64,000 bases of DNA, from NCBI RefSeq assembly GCF_018603905.1, contig NZ_JAHFZZ010000007.1:310001-374000 (forward strand), given 5' to 3'. A program made the translations under genes and the position numbers. Numbering within the stretch: the first letter of the stretch is position 1; the number at the start of each line of letters is the position of its first letter. This document shows positions 1 to 9,555 of this stretch, one piece after another. Origin of the DNA: Nonomuraea sp. NEAU-A123 (GTDB lineage Bacteria; Actinomycetota; Actinomycetes; Streptosporangiales; Streptosporangiaceae). The notes below the pieces were generated by a model. It was not told where the DNA came from. It did not search any database and saw nothing but the letters and a program-made list of their open reading frames with translations.

Positions 1-2
1 TG

Positions 3-1214
3 GCCGACCCGGCGTCGAAGGTGACGCTGACGGTGGCGATCACCGCGGACGTGATCGCCGAGGTACGCAACGCGCAGTTCGACTTCTTCTTCCACAAGCG
101 CCACCCGAACATCGAGATCAAGCGCGAGACCTCACCGTTCGACGCCTACCTCACCAAGTACATGACCCAGGCGGCGGGCGGCTCCATGCCCGACGTGATC
201 TACACGCACTACAGCTGGGCCCAGAACTTCATCGCCAACGACATCTTCCAGCCGCTGGACGAGTACATCGCCAAGACGCCCGAGTTCGACAAGCAGGACC
301 TGCCGGTGAACGCGCTCGGCTACTACGAGCGGGACGGCAAGCTGTTCGGCCTGCCCACCGATATGGCGCCCAAGCTGCTCTTCTACAACAAGGACATCTT
401 CGACAAGGCCGGCGAGAAGTACCCCGACGAGTCGTGGACCGTCGAGAAGATGATGGCGGTCGCCAAGAAGCTCACCAGCGGCTCGGGCGCCGAGAAGATC
501 TACGGTTTCACCCCGATGCTGCTGCCCGAGCCCGACATCACGCCGCGCGCCCTCATGCAGTACGGCGGGCGCTACCTGAACGCCGACGAGTCGGCCTCCC
601 TCATCTCCCAGCCCGAGGCGCAGAAGGTCATGGGCATGTGGCTCGACCTGCTGAACAAGGACAAGGCCGTACCGAGCCTGGCCGAGCTCAACCAGGTGCT
701 GGCGAAGGTGGAGCCGTTCAAGGTCGGGCACGCGGCGATGACGATCAACGGCGCGTGGATCCTGACCGAGTTGGCCAAGCAGAAGGCGTTCACGTGGGGC
801 GCCGCGCCCACGCCGAAGGGCCCGAAGGGCCGCTTCACGCCGGTCATCGGCAGCGCCCTGGCCATGTACGCCAAGTCGCCGCAGAAGGACGCGGCCTGGA
901 TCTACCTCAACGAGTACCTCTCCTCGACCGGGCAGCAGTTCCGCCGGATCAGCGCCCCGGCCAGGCAGTCGGCCTGGAAGCCGAACGCCGAGGCCCTCGG
1001 CATCCCCCAGGACGTCGTCGAGACCGTCAAGACCGCCATGAAGGAGTACGGCACCGGCGACGGCGTGCTGAAGCTGCCCGCCAACAAGAAGGTCGTCGAG
1101 ACGGCCAAGCCCATCTGGGAGCGGGTCATGATCGGCAAGACCGACCTGGCGAGCGGTCTGAAGGAGATCACCGACAAGATCACGCCGCTGCTGGCCGAGA
1201 ACAAGATCGCATGA
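3..1214 (+). CDS. carbohydrate ABC transporter substrate-binding protein (5' truncated)
   Basis: Extracellular solute-binding protein (SBP_bac_1 type) of a sugar importer; it captures the sugar outside the membrane and delivers it to the permeases encoded next. The frame is open from base 3 without a stop, so the true start and signal peptide or lipobox lie left of the window; 403 residues are visible. The family pattern is clear around GLPTDMAPKLLFYNKDIFDKAG and in the C-terminal region. The stop overlaps the next ATG as ATGA, indicating translational coupling. No ATPase gene follows; in actinomycetes such importers often share a common MsiK-type ATPase (family knowledge). The substrate cannot be told from sequence; the downstream aldo/keto reductases hint at a deoxy-sugar or aldose (inference). 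Confidence 0.9.
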   Translation, partial: ADPASKVTLTVAITADVIAEVRNAQFDFFFHKRHPNIEIKRETSPFDAYLTKYMTQAAGGSMPDVIYTHYSWAQNFIANDIFQPLDEYIAKTPEFDKQDLPVNALGYYERDGKLFGLPTDMAPKLLFYNKDIFDKAGEKYPDESWTVEKMMAVAKKLTSGSGAEKIYGFTPMLLPEPDITPRALMQYGGRYLNADESASLISQPEAQKVMGMWLDLLNKDKAVPSLAELNQVLAKVEPFKVGHAAMTINGAWILTELAKQKAFTWGAAPTPKGPKGRFTPVIGSALAMYAKSPQKDAAWIYLNEYLSSTGQQFRRISAPARQSAWKPNAEALGIPQDVVETVKTAMKEYGTGDGVLKLPANKKVVETAKPIWERVMIGKTDLASGLKEITDKITPLLAENKIA

Positions 1215-2128
1215 GTGGTGTCGCCGCCGTCCTCTCGCGGCGGGGTCAGCACACGCTGGCCCGCCGCGAGGCCCGGCGCTTCCACCTGTTCGTCTCGCCA
1301 TGGGTGATCGGGTTCGTGCTCTTCACCGGCGGGCCGATCCTCGCCTCGATCGCGATCAGCTTCACCCACTGGAACCTGCTGCGCAGCCCCACCTGGGCGG
1401 GCCTGGCCAACTACCAGAAGATGGTGAACGACCCGGAGTTCTGGGACTCGATCGGCAACACCTTCTACTTCGGCCTGGGCGCGGTGTCGCTGGGCGTCGT
1501 CTTCACCTTCGCGCTGGCCCTGCTGCTCAACCAGCCGCTGCGCTTCCAGGGGCTGTTCCGCACGGTGATGTACCTGCCGTCGGTGGTCTCGGGCGTGGCG
1601 ACCGCGCTGCTGTGGCTGAACATCCTGCACCCCGACTTCGGCCTGATCAACAAGCTGCTGGCGCTGGTCGGCGTCTCGGGCCCGCCGTGGCTGGGCTCGA
1701 CGGAGTGGGCGATGCCGGCCCTCATCCTGATGAGCGTCTGGGGCGCGGGCAACACCATCGTCATCTACCTGGCCGGCCTGCAGGGCATCCCGAAGACGCT
1801 GTACGAGGCCGCGGAGATCGACGGCGCCAGCTGGTGGCGCAGGTTCTGGAGCGTCACCGTGCCGATGATGTCGCCGGTGATCTTCTTCAACGTCGTGACG
1901 GGCTTCATCGCGAGCATCCAGGCGTACACGCTCATCCTCATCATGACCGAGGGCGGCCCGGCCAACTCCACCATGGTGCTCGGGCTCTACATCTACCGGC
2001 AGGCGTTCGTCTTCTTCGACATGGGCTACGCCGCCGCGCTGTCCTGGGCCATGTTCCTGATCGTCATCGTCGTCACCTTGATCCAGTTCGGCCTGGCCAG
2101 GCGCTGGGTTCACTACGAGTTCCACTGA
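1211..2128 (+). CDS. carbohydrate ABC transporter permease (MalF-like)
   Basis: Inner-membrane permease, 305 residues, of the same sugar importer. The N-terminal cytoplasmic stretch is followed by about six hydrophobic segments. The EAA loop that docks the ATPase is visible as EAAEIDGASWWRRFW, near residue 200. I take the ATG at 1211, which overlaps the upstream stop by four bases; a longer open frame to the left only runs through the binding-protein gene. Its MalG-like partner follows after a 22-bp gap. Substrate unknown. Confidence 0.93.
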   Translation: MSGVAAVLSRRGQHTLARREARRFHLFVSPWVIGFVLFTGGPILASIAISFTHWNLLRSPTWAGLANYQKMVNDPEFWDSIGNTFYFGLGAVSLGVVFTFALALLLNQPLRFQGLFRTVMYLPSVVSGVATALLWLNILHPDFGLINKLLALVGVSGPPWLGSTEWAMPALILMSVWGAGNTIVIYLAGLQGIPKTLYEAAEIDGASWWRRFWSVTVPMMSPVIFFNVVTGFIASIQAYTLILIMTEGGPANSTMVLGLYIYRQAFVFFDMGYAAALSWAMFLIVIVVTLIQFGLARRWVHYEFH

Positions 2129-2150
2129 TCATTTTGAGAGGAGGGCCGGG

Positions 2151-3056
2151 ATGCTCGTCGAGACGAAGGCCGCCCCCGACCTCCGGCGGCCCGGGCGCGC
2201 CACCATGACCTCCGGTCAGGCCGAGCGCGTCAGGCGGGCCCAGCGGGCGGGCGCGTACGTCCTGCTCATCGCGGCCACCGGGGTGTTCCTGCTGCCGTTC
2301 CTCTGGATGGTGACGACGTCGTTGAAGTCGGACGCGGAGAACCTGGCCTTCCCGCCTGAGTTCCTGCCCAGCTCCTTCCACTTCGAGAACTACGCCCGAG
2401 GCTGGAGCGGGAGCCTGCCCTTCACCCGGTTCCTGGTCAACACCATCGTGATCACGGCCCTGTCGATGGCGGGGAACCTGATCTCGTGCGTCCTGCCCGC
2501 CTACGCGTTCGCCAGGATGCGGGCGCGGCTGGGCGCCTTCCTGTTCGCGCTCATGCTGGGCACGATGATGATCCCGCGCGAGATCACCCTGGTGCCGAAG
2601 TACATCCTGTTCGCCAAGCTCGGCTGGGTGGACACGTACCTGCCGCTGATCGTGCCGGAGTTCTTCGGGGTGGCGCTGTACATCTTCCTGCTGCGCCAGT
2701 TCTTCACCACGATCCCGCAGGAGCTCATCGACGCGGCCCGGATCGACGGCGCGTCGGAGTGGCGGATCCTGTGGAAGATCATGCTGCCACTGTCGAAGCC
2801 CGCGCTGGCGGCGATCATGCTGTTCTCGTTCGTCGGCAACTGGAACCAGTATCTGGAGTCGGTCATCTACCTGCGGACCACCGAGAAGTTCACGATCCCG
2901 CTGGGGCTCGGGATGTTCTCCGGTCAGTACGCCACCCAGTACAACCAGATGATGGCGGTGTCGATCGTGGCGATGATGCCGATTGTCGTACTGTTCTTCA
3001 TTGCCCAGAAAACGTTTATCCGGGGCGTGACGCTGACCGGAATAGCAGGAAGGTGA
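2151..3056 (+). CDS. carbohydrate ABC transporter permease (MalG-like)
   Basis: Second membrane permease of the importer, 301 residues, six predicted transmembrane segments and an EAA loop DAARIDGASEWRILWK near residue 200. The ATG at 2151 has a strong Shine-Dalgarno sequence (GAGAGGAGGG) upstream. It pairs with the MalF-like gene just before it to form the transport channel. The aldo/keto reductase start lies only 4 bp after the stop, so the operon continues into catabolic genes. Confidence 0.93.
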   Translation: MLVETKAAPDLRRPGRATMTSGQAERVRRAQRAGAYVLLIAATGVFLLPFLWMVTTSLKSDAENLAFPPEFLPSSFHFENYARGWSGSLPFTRFLVNTIVITALSMAGNLISCVLPAYAFARMRARLGAFLFALMLGTMMIPREITLVPKYILFAKLGWVDTYLPLIVPEFFGVALYIFLLRQFFTTIPQELIDAARIDGASEWRILWKIMLPLSKPALAAIMLFSFVGNWNQYLESVIYLRTTEKFTIPLGLGMFSGQYATQYNQMMAVSIVAMMPIVVLFFIAQKTFIRGVTLTGIAGR

Positions 3057-3060
3057 GCTG

Positions 3061-4044
3061 TTGAACTACGAACGCCAGCCGTACAGGAGATGTGGCCGGA
3101 GCGGTCTGCTCCTGCCCGCGGTCTCGCTGGGCCTGTGGCACAACTTCGGCGGCGGCAAGCCGCTCGACAGCCAGCGCGCGATCCTGCACAAGGCGCTCGA
3201 CCTCGGCATCACCCACTTCGACATCGCCGACAGGTACGGCCCGCCGCTCGGGGCCGCCGAGTCGACGTTCGGCACGATCTTCCGCCAGGACCTGCGCGGG
3301 CACCGTGACGAGATCGTCGTCACCACCAAGGGCAGCAACCCCATGTGGGACGGCCCCTACGGCAAGGGCAACTCGCGCAAGCACCTGCTCGCCACGCTCG
3401 ACCGCTCGCTGGACCGGCTCGGCCTCGACTTCGTGGACATCTTCTACCTGCACCGCGACGACGACACCACGCCGCTGGAAGAGCAGGTGAGCACGCTCGA
3501 CCACATGGTGCGCACCGGCCGCGTCCTCTACGTCGGGGTCTCCAACTTCTCCCCCGAGCGTACGGCGGAGGCCGCCCGGCTGCTGCGCGACCTCGGCACC
3601 CCGCTGGTGGTGCACCAGCCGGTGTATTCGATGATCAAGCGGGGCATCGAGGAGTCGCTGCTGGGCGTGCTGGAGCGCGAGGGCATGGGCTGCGTCGTGT
3701 ACTCGCCGCTGGCCCAGGGCCTGCTGACCGACCGCTACCTGAACGGCATCCCGGCGGACTCGCGGGCGGCCGAGGGCCGTTTCCTCACGGCCGACCGGGT
3801 CACGCCCGAGGTGCTGACGTTCGTCCGCGCGCTGGGCGACCTCGCCGCGGCCCGCGGGCAGTCGGTGGCCCAGCTCGCGCTGGCGTGGGCGCTGCGCGAC
3901 CCGCGCATCACGTCGGTGCTGGTGGGCGCGTCGAGCCCCGAGCAGCTCGCGGCGAACGTCGCGGCCGTCGACCGGCTCGACTTCACCGCTGACGAGCTCA
4001 CCCAGATCGACCGGGCCATCAAGGAGGCAGGTGTCGATGCGTAG
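3061..4044 (+). CDS. aldo/keto reductase (Kv-beta/YghZ-like)
   Basis: NAD(P)H-dependent aldo/keto reductase, 327 residues, TIM-barrel family. The catalytic tetrad is recognisable: Asp and Tyr in FDIADRYGPP, Lys in VTTKGS, His in YLHRDDD. Sequence style resembles the Kv-beta/YghZ branch (L-glyceraldehyde 3-phosphate reductase-like). The start is a TTG at 3061 preceded by GAAGGTGAG, in position to be the ribosome binding site. Location in a sugar-import operon suggests it oxidises or reduces the imported sugar or a breakdown product (inference). Confidence 0.85.
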   Translation: MNYERQPYRRCGRSGLLLPAVSLGLWHNFGGGKPLDSQRAILHKALDLGITHFDIADRYGPPLGAAESTFGTIFRQDLRGHRDEIVVTTKGSNPMWDGPYGKGNSRKHLLATLDRSLDRLGLDFVDIFYLHRDDDTTPLEEQVSTLDHMVRTGRVLYVGVSNFSPERTAEAARLLRDLGTPLVVHQPVYSMIKRGIEESLLGVLEREGMGCVVYSPLAQGLLTDRYLNGIPADSRAAEGRFLTADRVTPEVLTFVRALGDLAAARGQSVAQLALAWALRDPRITSVLVGASSPEQLAANVAAVDRLDFTADELTQIDRAIKEAGVDA

Positions 4045-4053
4045 CAGCACACG

Positions 4054-4938
4054 GTGACTCCCTCACTCGCCCTCCCCAGGGTGGGCCTGGGCGGCGGACC
4101 TCTGGGGAACTACCTCCAGCCCATCTCCGACGCCCAGGCCCAGGCCGTGATCGACACGGCCTGGGCGGCCGGGATCCGCTACTTCGACACCGCTCCCTTC
4201 TACGGCCTCGGCCTGGCGGAGCAGCGCCTGGGCCGGGCGCTGCGTGCCCGCCCCCGGTCCGCGTACCTCCTGTCGACCAAGGTCGGCCGGCTGGTCAAGC
4301 CCGGCTCCAACGGGTCGCGTGAGGCGAGCATCTTCGCGGTCCCCGACGATCACCACGTCGAGTGGGACTTCACCCGCGACGGCGTCCTGCGCAGTGTCTC
4401 GGACTCCCTGGACCGCCTCGGCCTGGACCGGATCGACATCCTGCTCATCCACGACCCCGACCGCCACTGGCCGCAGGCTCTGGACGAGGCGTACCCCGCT
4501 CTGGCGGACCTGCGCGCCGAGGGCGTGGTGCGGGCGATCGGCGTCGGCATGAACCAGTCGCGGATGCTCGTCGACTTCGTCAAGCACGCCGACCCCGACG
4601 TCCTGCTCGCCGCCGACCAGTGCACGCTCCTGCGCCGGTCGGCGTTCGAGGAGCTGTTACCCCTGTGCCAGGAGCGGGCCATCCCCGTCATCGCGGCCGG
4701 CCTCCTGCACCGCGGTCAACTGACCAGCCATCCCCCGGACGCCCCGGCGGACGTCCAGCGGATCGCCGCGGCGTGCCAGGACCACAACGTCCCCCTGACG
4801 GCAGCGGCCCTCCAGTTCCCCCTCCAGCACCCGGCGGTCCACTCCATCCTGGTGGGCGCCCACGAACCAGCCCAGATCACCACCAACCTGGCCGCCCTGG
4901 ACCACCCCGTACCCGACGCCCTCTGGCATGCCCTCTAA
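4054..4938 (+). CDS. aldo/keto reductase, L-fucose/D-threo-aldose dehydrogenase-like
   Basis: Second aldo/keto reductase, 294 residues. Tetrad residues sit in YFDTAPFYGLGLAEQRLG (Asp, Tyr), LSTKVGRLV (Lys) and LIHDPDRHW (His); the YGLGLAE block is typical of the L-fucose dehydrogenase / D-threo-aldose 1-dehydrogenase branch, which oxidises the sugar at C1. The start is a GTG at 4054 with no good Shine-Dalgarno of its own: the AAGGAGG at 4021-4027 instead serves an ATG at 4037 that opens only a six-codon frame ending at the GTG (see findings). Its stop overlaps the convergent methyltransferase stop by four bases. The pair of reductases with an importer points to aldose or deoxyaldose catabolism (inference). 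Confidence 0.83.
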   Translation: MTPSLALPRVGLGGGPLGNYLQPISDAQAQAVIDTAWAAGIRYFDTAPFYGLGLAEQRLGRALRARPRSAYLLSTKVGRLVKPGSNGSREASIFAVPDDHHVEWDFTRDGVLRSVSDSLDRLGLDRIDILLIHDPDRHWPQALDEAYPALADLRAEGVVRAIGVGMNQSRMLVDFVKHADPDVLLAADQCTLLRRSAFEELLPLCQERAIPVIAAGLLHRGQLTSHPPDAPADVQRIAAACQDHNVPLTAAALQFPLQHPAVHSILVGAHEPAQITTNLAALDHPVPDALWHAL

Positions 4939-5525
4939 GGAACGCGGTGCGGCTCCCGGTACACGAGCAGGTAGCGCCAGAACAGGAGCCGGCGGACCAA
5001 GGCTCCGGGCAGCAGCGTCGCCGTCTCCGCCTTGATCTCCGGCAACGTCATCATGGCCTTGGCGACCATCATCTCGCCATCTTCTGAACCGGCCTTCGAC
5101 AGCAGGCGCGCGACCGCGTTCACCGGCACCGCGCACAAGCTCATCGCGAAATCCGCCGGTGTGCTCTCCCGGTAGCAGCCGAGGATCGCCAGCACCCCAC
5201 CGGGCGCGAGCGATCCACGCAACAGGCGCACCGTCTCGAACGGCACATGGTGGATGCTCGCCAGGCACGAGACGAAGTCGTACCGGCCACGCGGCAGCTC
5301 GGCCACGGCGATGTCGGCCTGCTCGTACCGTACGGAGCCCGGGGTCGAGCGGGCCGCCTCGATGGCTGCCGCGGACGAATCGATCGCGTCGACCTCGAGC
5401 CCCCGCCCGGCCAGGCGACGAGCGAACCGGCCGGTCCCACAGCCCACATCCAGGGCGGTCGCGGCCCCTTCCGGAATCTGCTTGAGCAGAAGCGGATGAT
5501 AGTGATCATTGTGATTGAACGACAT
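4935..5525 (-). CDS. class I SAM-dependent methyltransferase
   Basis: Small methyltransferase, 196 residues, with the SAM-binding glycine motif LDVGCGTGRFARRL near residues 25-38 and the acidic residue of motif II in LEVDAIDSS. Methyltransf_11/25-type fold; substrate not predictable. The ATG at 5525 is chosen because it gives a normal N-terminus and begins just after the acylase gene ends (11 bp gap); a longer open frame would run through the acylase gene. The upstream acylase is on the same strand, so the two may be cotranscribed. Confidence 0.82.
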   Translation of the reverse strand: MSFNHNDHYHPLLLKQIPEGAATALDVGCGTGRFARRLAGRGLEVDAIDSSAAAIEAARSTPGSVRYEQADIAVAELPRGRYDFVSCLASIHHVPFETVRLLRGSLAPGGVLAILGCYRESTPADFAMSLCAVPVNAVARLLSKAGSEDGEMMVAKAMMTLPEIKAETATLLPGALVRRLLFWRYLLVYREPHRVP

Positions 5526-5536
5526 GACACGCGAAG

Positions 5537-7891
5537 CTATCGCCCAGATCCACCCGGCCGCAGCGTGATCCTGCTCGCGGCGTACCGCTCCACCTGGGCG
5601 CGGCTGTACAGGAGCGGGAAGTACTCGCCCGACCTCCAGCGTTCCGCCAGATCCCGGTAGTGCGGGCTCCGCGGATCCCCGGACTGGCCGGGGGCGTTGA
5701 CCGCGCGGGAGTTGTCCCACTGACCGACGTCGAGCACCATCTTGAACGACGCTCCGGACGACTGCTGGTAGGTGGCCGGGTTGTAGGTGGAGGCGTCCAC
5801 CGTGTACGCCGAGCCGCCCCGGGGGAAGGGACCCACGTTCGCGCCGACGGGGCTGGTGAACTCGGTGTACTGCAGCGCCCCCCACTTCCACACGCGCGGG
5901 TCGGCACCGAGCCGCCCGGCGACCTCGCGGTAGGCGGTGGCCAGTGTCGTGGCCAGCAGTTCGTCCCGCGCGGCCGTCCCGCCGGACCCGAACCAGCGTT
6001 CCGGGTTCTCCAGCGCGTCGACCAGCAGGCGGGCATCGGTGACCGGGATGAAGTCCGCCACCGCCGGCGGCAGCACCGCGCGGCGGAAGGCCGGCACGAG
6101 ATGGCGCGAGAACCACGGCTCGAACAGGGCCGCCTCCGGCGAGTCCGCGTCCGCCGCCCCGTCATAGGAGCGGAGCAGCTCCAGCGCCCGCGCGGTGTCC
6201 GGATCCGTGCTCGTCAGGCCGGCGAGCACGCGTACGATCCGCTGGGCGGGCTTGGACACCTTGTCGGCCTGCAGCCGGATCGAGTCCGCGACCGAACTGC
6301 GCGGCGTTGACGCGAGCACCTCGTCGATCCGCTGTTTGCGGTAGGGGGGATCCCACTCGAACCCCACCCGCACCGGGTGGTTCGCGGGAAGGTCGAACTC
6401 GTTCGCCGAGGTGACCAGCCCCCGGCGCGGATTGTAGGAGCGGGGCAGGCGGGCGCCGTCATAGAAGCCGTCCCATTCGTAGCGGCCGTCGCCCGGGACG
6501 GGCAGCAGGCCGTCGTAGCCGGTGCGCTTGGGAGTGAGGCCGCCGGGCACCCAGCCGATGTTGCCCGATTTATCGGCATAAACCTGGTTTTCGGGCGGCC
6601 CGCCCCAGGTGCTCATGGCCGCGGCGAACTGCGGGAAGTCGCGGGCGCCCATGTACGTCAGGCTGCCGAAGTAGGGCGACGTGCCGGGCTCCAGCCAGGT
6701 GGTGCGCAGGGCGTATGCGAGGTTGCGCTGCCGGTCGATCTTGAGCACGGGACCGTGCCTGGTGAAGGGCAACTCCACCTCGACCGGTGCGCCGCCCGCG
6801 ACCGGCACCTGCTCGGTCGTCGTCCTGAAGCGCTCCCAGCCGTCGCCGTACCGGTACCTGCCCGGGTCATCGGGATCGAGCTGGTAGACGTAGAGGTCTT
6901 CCTGATCGGTGCCGAAGATGGTCAATCCGAACGCGACGGTGCCGTTGTGCCCTATCGAGATCCCTGGCAGCGCGGGTTCACCGGCCCCGATGACATCGAG
7001 CCCGGGCGCCGACAGATGGGCCAGGTAGCGCAGAGAGGGCGCGGTCAGGGACCGATGCGGGTCACTGGCCAGGATGGGCCGGCCCGTGGCGGACCGGCCC
7101 GGCGAGATAGCCCAGCTGTTGCTGCCCTCGGGGCCCGCCGGGTCTGCGGGGGCCAGGCGTAACGCGCCGTTCTCGACGACCACGCCCCGCGTGGCCAGGT
7201 CGTACGTCCGCAGCACGTCTACGGGCACGTCGCAGGGGTCGAGCCCTTGGGGCAGGGCGACGGTCCGTTCGGGCTCCAGGCGCCACAGGGATCCGGCGGC
7301 CTCGATGCCCCCCGCGCAGACGAGGAGCGATCGGAGTACCTCGCTGAAGACGTTCTTGGAGATGCCGTGGCTTCTGATCCGCACCACGTCCTCCGGCCGC
7401 CAGAGCGCGGGCGCGTAGCCGAGCTGCCGGAACTCAGGCGGCATGCTGTCCGGATTGCGGGCGAGCCACCGTACGTAGGCGTTGATGCCCTCGGTGAAAC
7501 GGGTCGCGGCCTGTTTCGCTCCGGGGCCGTAGCTCGACCATTCCCGGTCCATGTCTCCGCGGTACAGGAACATCCTCGTCGCTTTGTCCTGCTCCACGTA
7601 GGCGGAGCCGAAGACCGCGGACAGCTCGCCCAGGCCGCGTCGCCGCCAGAGGTCGATCTGGAACAGCCGGTCCCTGGCGGCGTTGAATCCCTGGGCGAGG
7701 AAGAGGTCATCGGTGTTCTGCGCGTAGATGTGCGGCACGCCCCACTGGTCCACCAGCAGCTCGACCGGCTGCCTGAGCCCCGGCACGAACTGCTCCGTGG
7801 CCTGCCGCGACTGCGCCGCCACAGACGGCGCCGTCAGGCTCAGCACGAGTCCGGCCACCAGCGCCGCTCCGGCACGCGGGCGTCTCCGCAT
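5537..7891 (-). CDS. secreted penicillin acylase family protein (N-terminal nucleophile hydrolase, S45)
   Basis: Predicted secreted precursor of 784 residues in the penicillin/AHL/cephalosporin acylase family. These self-cleave into alpha and beta chains and hydrolyse amide bonds of acylated substrates. The start at 7891 gives a signal peptide (RRRPR, hydrophobic stretch, then VAAQ) and has a GAGAGG ribosome site; the frame could start 30 codons earlier but would hide the signal. Autocleavage is predicted in PEGSNSWAISPGRS, between Gly256 and Ser257, Ser257 becoming the N-terminal nucleophile of the beta chain. Length fits the family (about 700-850). The natural substrate is unknown; antibiotic, acyl-homoserine lactone or lipopeptide deacylation are all possible. 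Confidence 0.9.
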   Translation of the reverse strand: MRRRPRAGAALVAGLVLSLTAPSVAAQSRQATEQFVPGLRQPVELLVDQWGVPHIYAQNTDDLFLAQGFNAARDRLFQIDLWRRRGLGELSAVFGSAYVEQDKATRMFLYRGDMDREWSSYGPGAKQAATRFTEGINAYVRWLARNPDSMPPEFRQLGYAPALWRPEDVVRIRSHGISKNVFSEVLRSLLVCAGGIEAAGSLWRLEPERTVALPQGLDPCDVPVDVLRTYDLATRGVVVENGALRLAPADPAGPEGSNSWAISPGRSATGRPILASDPHRSLTAPSLRYLAHLSAPGLDVIGAGEPALPGISIGHNGTVAFGLTIFGTDQEDLYVYQLDPDDPGRYRYGDGWERFRTTTEQVPVAGGAPVEVELPFTRHGPVLKIDRQRNLAYALRTTWLEPGTSPYFGSLTYMGARDFPQFAAAMSTWGGPPENQVYADKSGNIGWVPGGLTPKRTGYDGLLPVPGDGRYEWDGFYDGARLPRSYNPRRGLVTSANEFDLPANHPVRVGFEWDPPYRKQRIDEVLASTPRSSVADSIRLQADKVSKPAQRIVRVLAGLTSTDPDTARALELLRSYDGAADADSPEAALFEPWFSRHLVPAFRRAVLPPAVADFIPVTDARLLVDALENPERWFGSGGTAARDELLATTLATAYREVAGRLGADPRVWKWGALQYTEFTSPVGANVGPFPRGGSAYTVDASTYNPATYQQSSGASFKMVLDVGQWDNSRAVNAPGQSGDPRSPHYRDLAERWRSGEYFPLLYSRAQVERYAASRITLRPGGSGR

Positions 7892-8042
7892 GGCACAGCA
7901 CCTCTCGTTCCCCTCGGCGACTTCCATGACAGGACGCCTGCGGTGATTTCGGCCAGCGAATTCGGGATATTTAGGGGGCACGGCGCCGGAAAAACCCCAT
8001 GACCCCCCTGCTCACCTCACCTGTAGGGGTGGGGTAGGGGTG

Positions 8043-9317
8043 CTAAGCGCACGTCTTCTGCGCGACGTCACACAGCTTGACTTCGGGGAAACGCGGTGAC
8101 CGCTCGTTGAGCAGCGGCTGCGGCTTCGCGCGCAGGTGCTGGTCGAAGAACGCCGCCACGTAAGTGCGGGTGATCTCCATGGAGCGGGTAGGGGGCAGGT
8201 CGGTGTTCCGGTAGATGCCGATCTGTTCGCCCAGCACGGCGATGTCGGTGAACGAGACGTGCTCCGCCCCCGCCACCACGAGCCAGCGCTTCCACCCCGT
8301 CAGGTTCTGCCAGACGCCGTCCCACGAGACGTCCTTTCCGCCCGGGCTGTGCTTCGCCTGCGTGCCCAGGAAGAGGAACGGCCGCGACAACCCGCTCGCC
8401 GGAACCGGGACGAACGCGGTGCCGTCGATGTCGATCCCCGCGCGTACCCTCGGATCCTTGAGCATGGCACTCACGGCGCTCGCGCCGCCCGCCGAGTGGC
8501 CGGCCATCGCGATCTTGGCCGGGTTGATCAGCTCGGCGCCCTTCCACTTGGGGTGTGCGCGCGTCAGTTCGTCCAGCACGAAGGAGACGTCGGCCGCTCT
8601 AGTTGCCCCCACCTTGTCCCAGAATGTCTGGTCCTTCTCCTTGACCTCGCAGGCCACACAGGTGGTGATCCGTCCGCCGGGGAAACTCGTGGCGGTCTCG
8701 TACGTGTGGCTGATGGAGACCACCGCGTACCCTCTGCTCGCCAGGTCCTCGGCCAGTGCGGTGAGCGAGCTCCGGGGCTCGGTGAAGCCGGGAGAGAGCA
8801 CCACCAGCGGCAGTCCGCGCCGCTGACCCGCGGGCTTCGCGTCGATGGTCGCGATGGTCCGCGTCTTGCTGAGCAGGTCGAGCGGCAGATCGGTTATTTC
8901 ACCGTCTTTCATCAGAAGTTCTGATTCCTTGGGAGTCATGTACGGAGCCGACTTCCCGCCGCGGGATTTCGCCGGGTACCACAGGGAGACCATGAGCTCC
9001 CTCGCCTTCACGCTGGGAACCCAGGGGTCGGCGCGGGAGGTGTCCTTGAGGTACAAGGACGTGGTGCCGACCGGCTGGGAGCCGGTCGGTTTCGGGAGGT
9101 GCGGCGTGCCGCTCCGGACGGACGCCAGAGCGGCGGAGGCGGGCCTGGGGGAGGCCGGCCGGGTGGAGGTGGACGACGGCGTCCGCGAGGGACCGTCGGA
9201 CCGGGCCGGCTCGGCTGCGGACGCGGCGGCGCAGGAGGTGGCGGCCACGAAGGCGAGCAGAGCCGCGACGGCGGTGACGCCTCGGCGCGCTGTCTTCCGA
9301 GCAATCACATGACCCAT
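8043..9317 (-). CDS. secreted alpha/beta hydrolase (PAF-acetylhydrolase / dienelactone hydrolase-like)
   Basis: Predicted exported alpha/beta hydrolase of 424 residues. The start at 9317 gives an Arg-rich n-region, hydrophobic core and a Cys (AATSC) that could be a weak lipobox, followed by a Ser/Pro/Thr-rich linker. The nucleophile elbow is GHSAGGAS, preceded by PLVVLSPGF (oxyanion region), with a likely catalytic His in GAEHVSF. Overall order resembles the PAF-acetylhydrolase isoform II group, esterases for short or oxidised acyl chains. It lies upstream of and on the same strand as the acylase gene, separated by about 150 bp, so joint secretion of two hydrolases is plausible. Confidence 0.82.
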   Translation of the reverse strand: MGHVIARKTARRGVTAVAALLAFVAATSCAAASAAEPARSDGPSRTPSSTSTRPASPRPASAALASVRSGTPHLPKPTGSQPVGTTSLYLKDTSRADPWVPSVKARELMVSLWYPAKSRGGKSAPYMTPKESELLMKDGEITDLPLDLLSKTRTIATIDAKPAGQRRGLPLVVLSPGFTEPRSSLTALAEDLASRGYAVVSISHTYETATSFPGGRITTCVACEVKEKDQTFWDKVGATRAADVSFVLDELTRAHPKWKGAELINPAKIAMAGHSAGGASAVSAMLKDPRVRAGIDIDGTAFVPVPASGLSRPFLFLGTQAKHSPGGKDVSWDGVWQNLTGWKRWLVVAGAEHVSFTDIAVLGEQIGIYRNTDLPPTRSMEITRTYVAAFFDQHLRAKPQPLLNERSPRFPEVKLCDVAQKTCA

Positions 9318-9555
9318 GAACTGTTGTCCTTCCTGATCGGATCGGCCGCCTCGATGGAATCTCCACGGGCGGCCGATGGCAGCAAGCAAGCTATGCGCGG
9401 AGGAGATGGGCCCGCGTCGGCTGTCATGCCGATATCGGGCCCCTCATTGAGGACGACCCCCAGCGGTGTCATCCCTGCGATGTACTCCTGGGGGACGTCA
9501 GGCCCGGTCACCGAGGCTGACGCGGGACGTACCGTGCAGTCGGGACAATGCATAA

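Noticed and set aside
434-1210. Long N-terminal extension of the MalF-like permease
   Set aside because: It would read the binding-protein gene in another frame; the ATG at 1211 overlaps the upstream stop and matches the family start.
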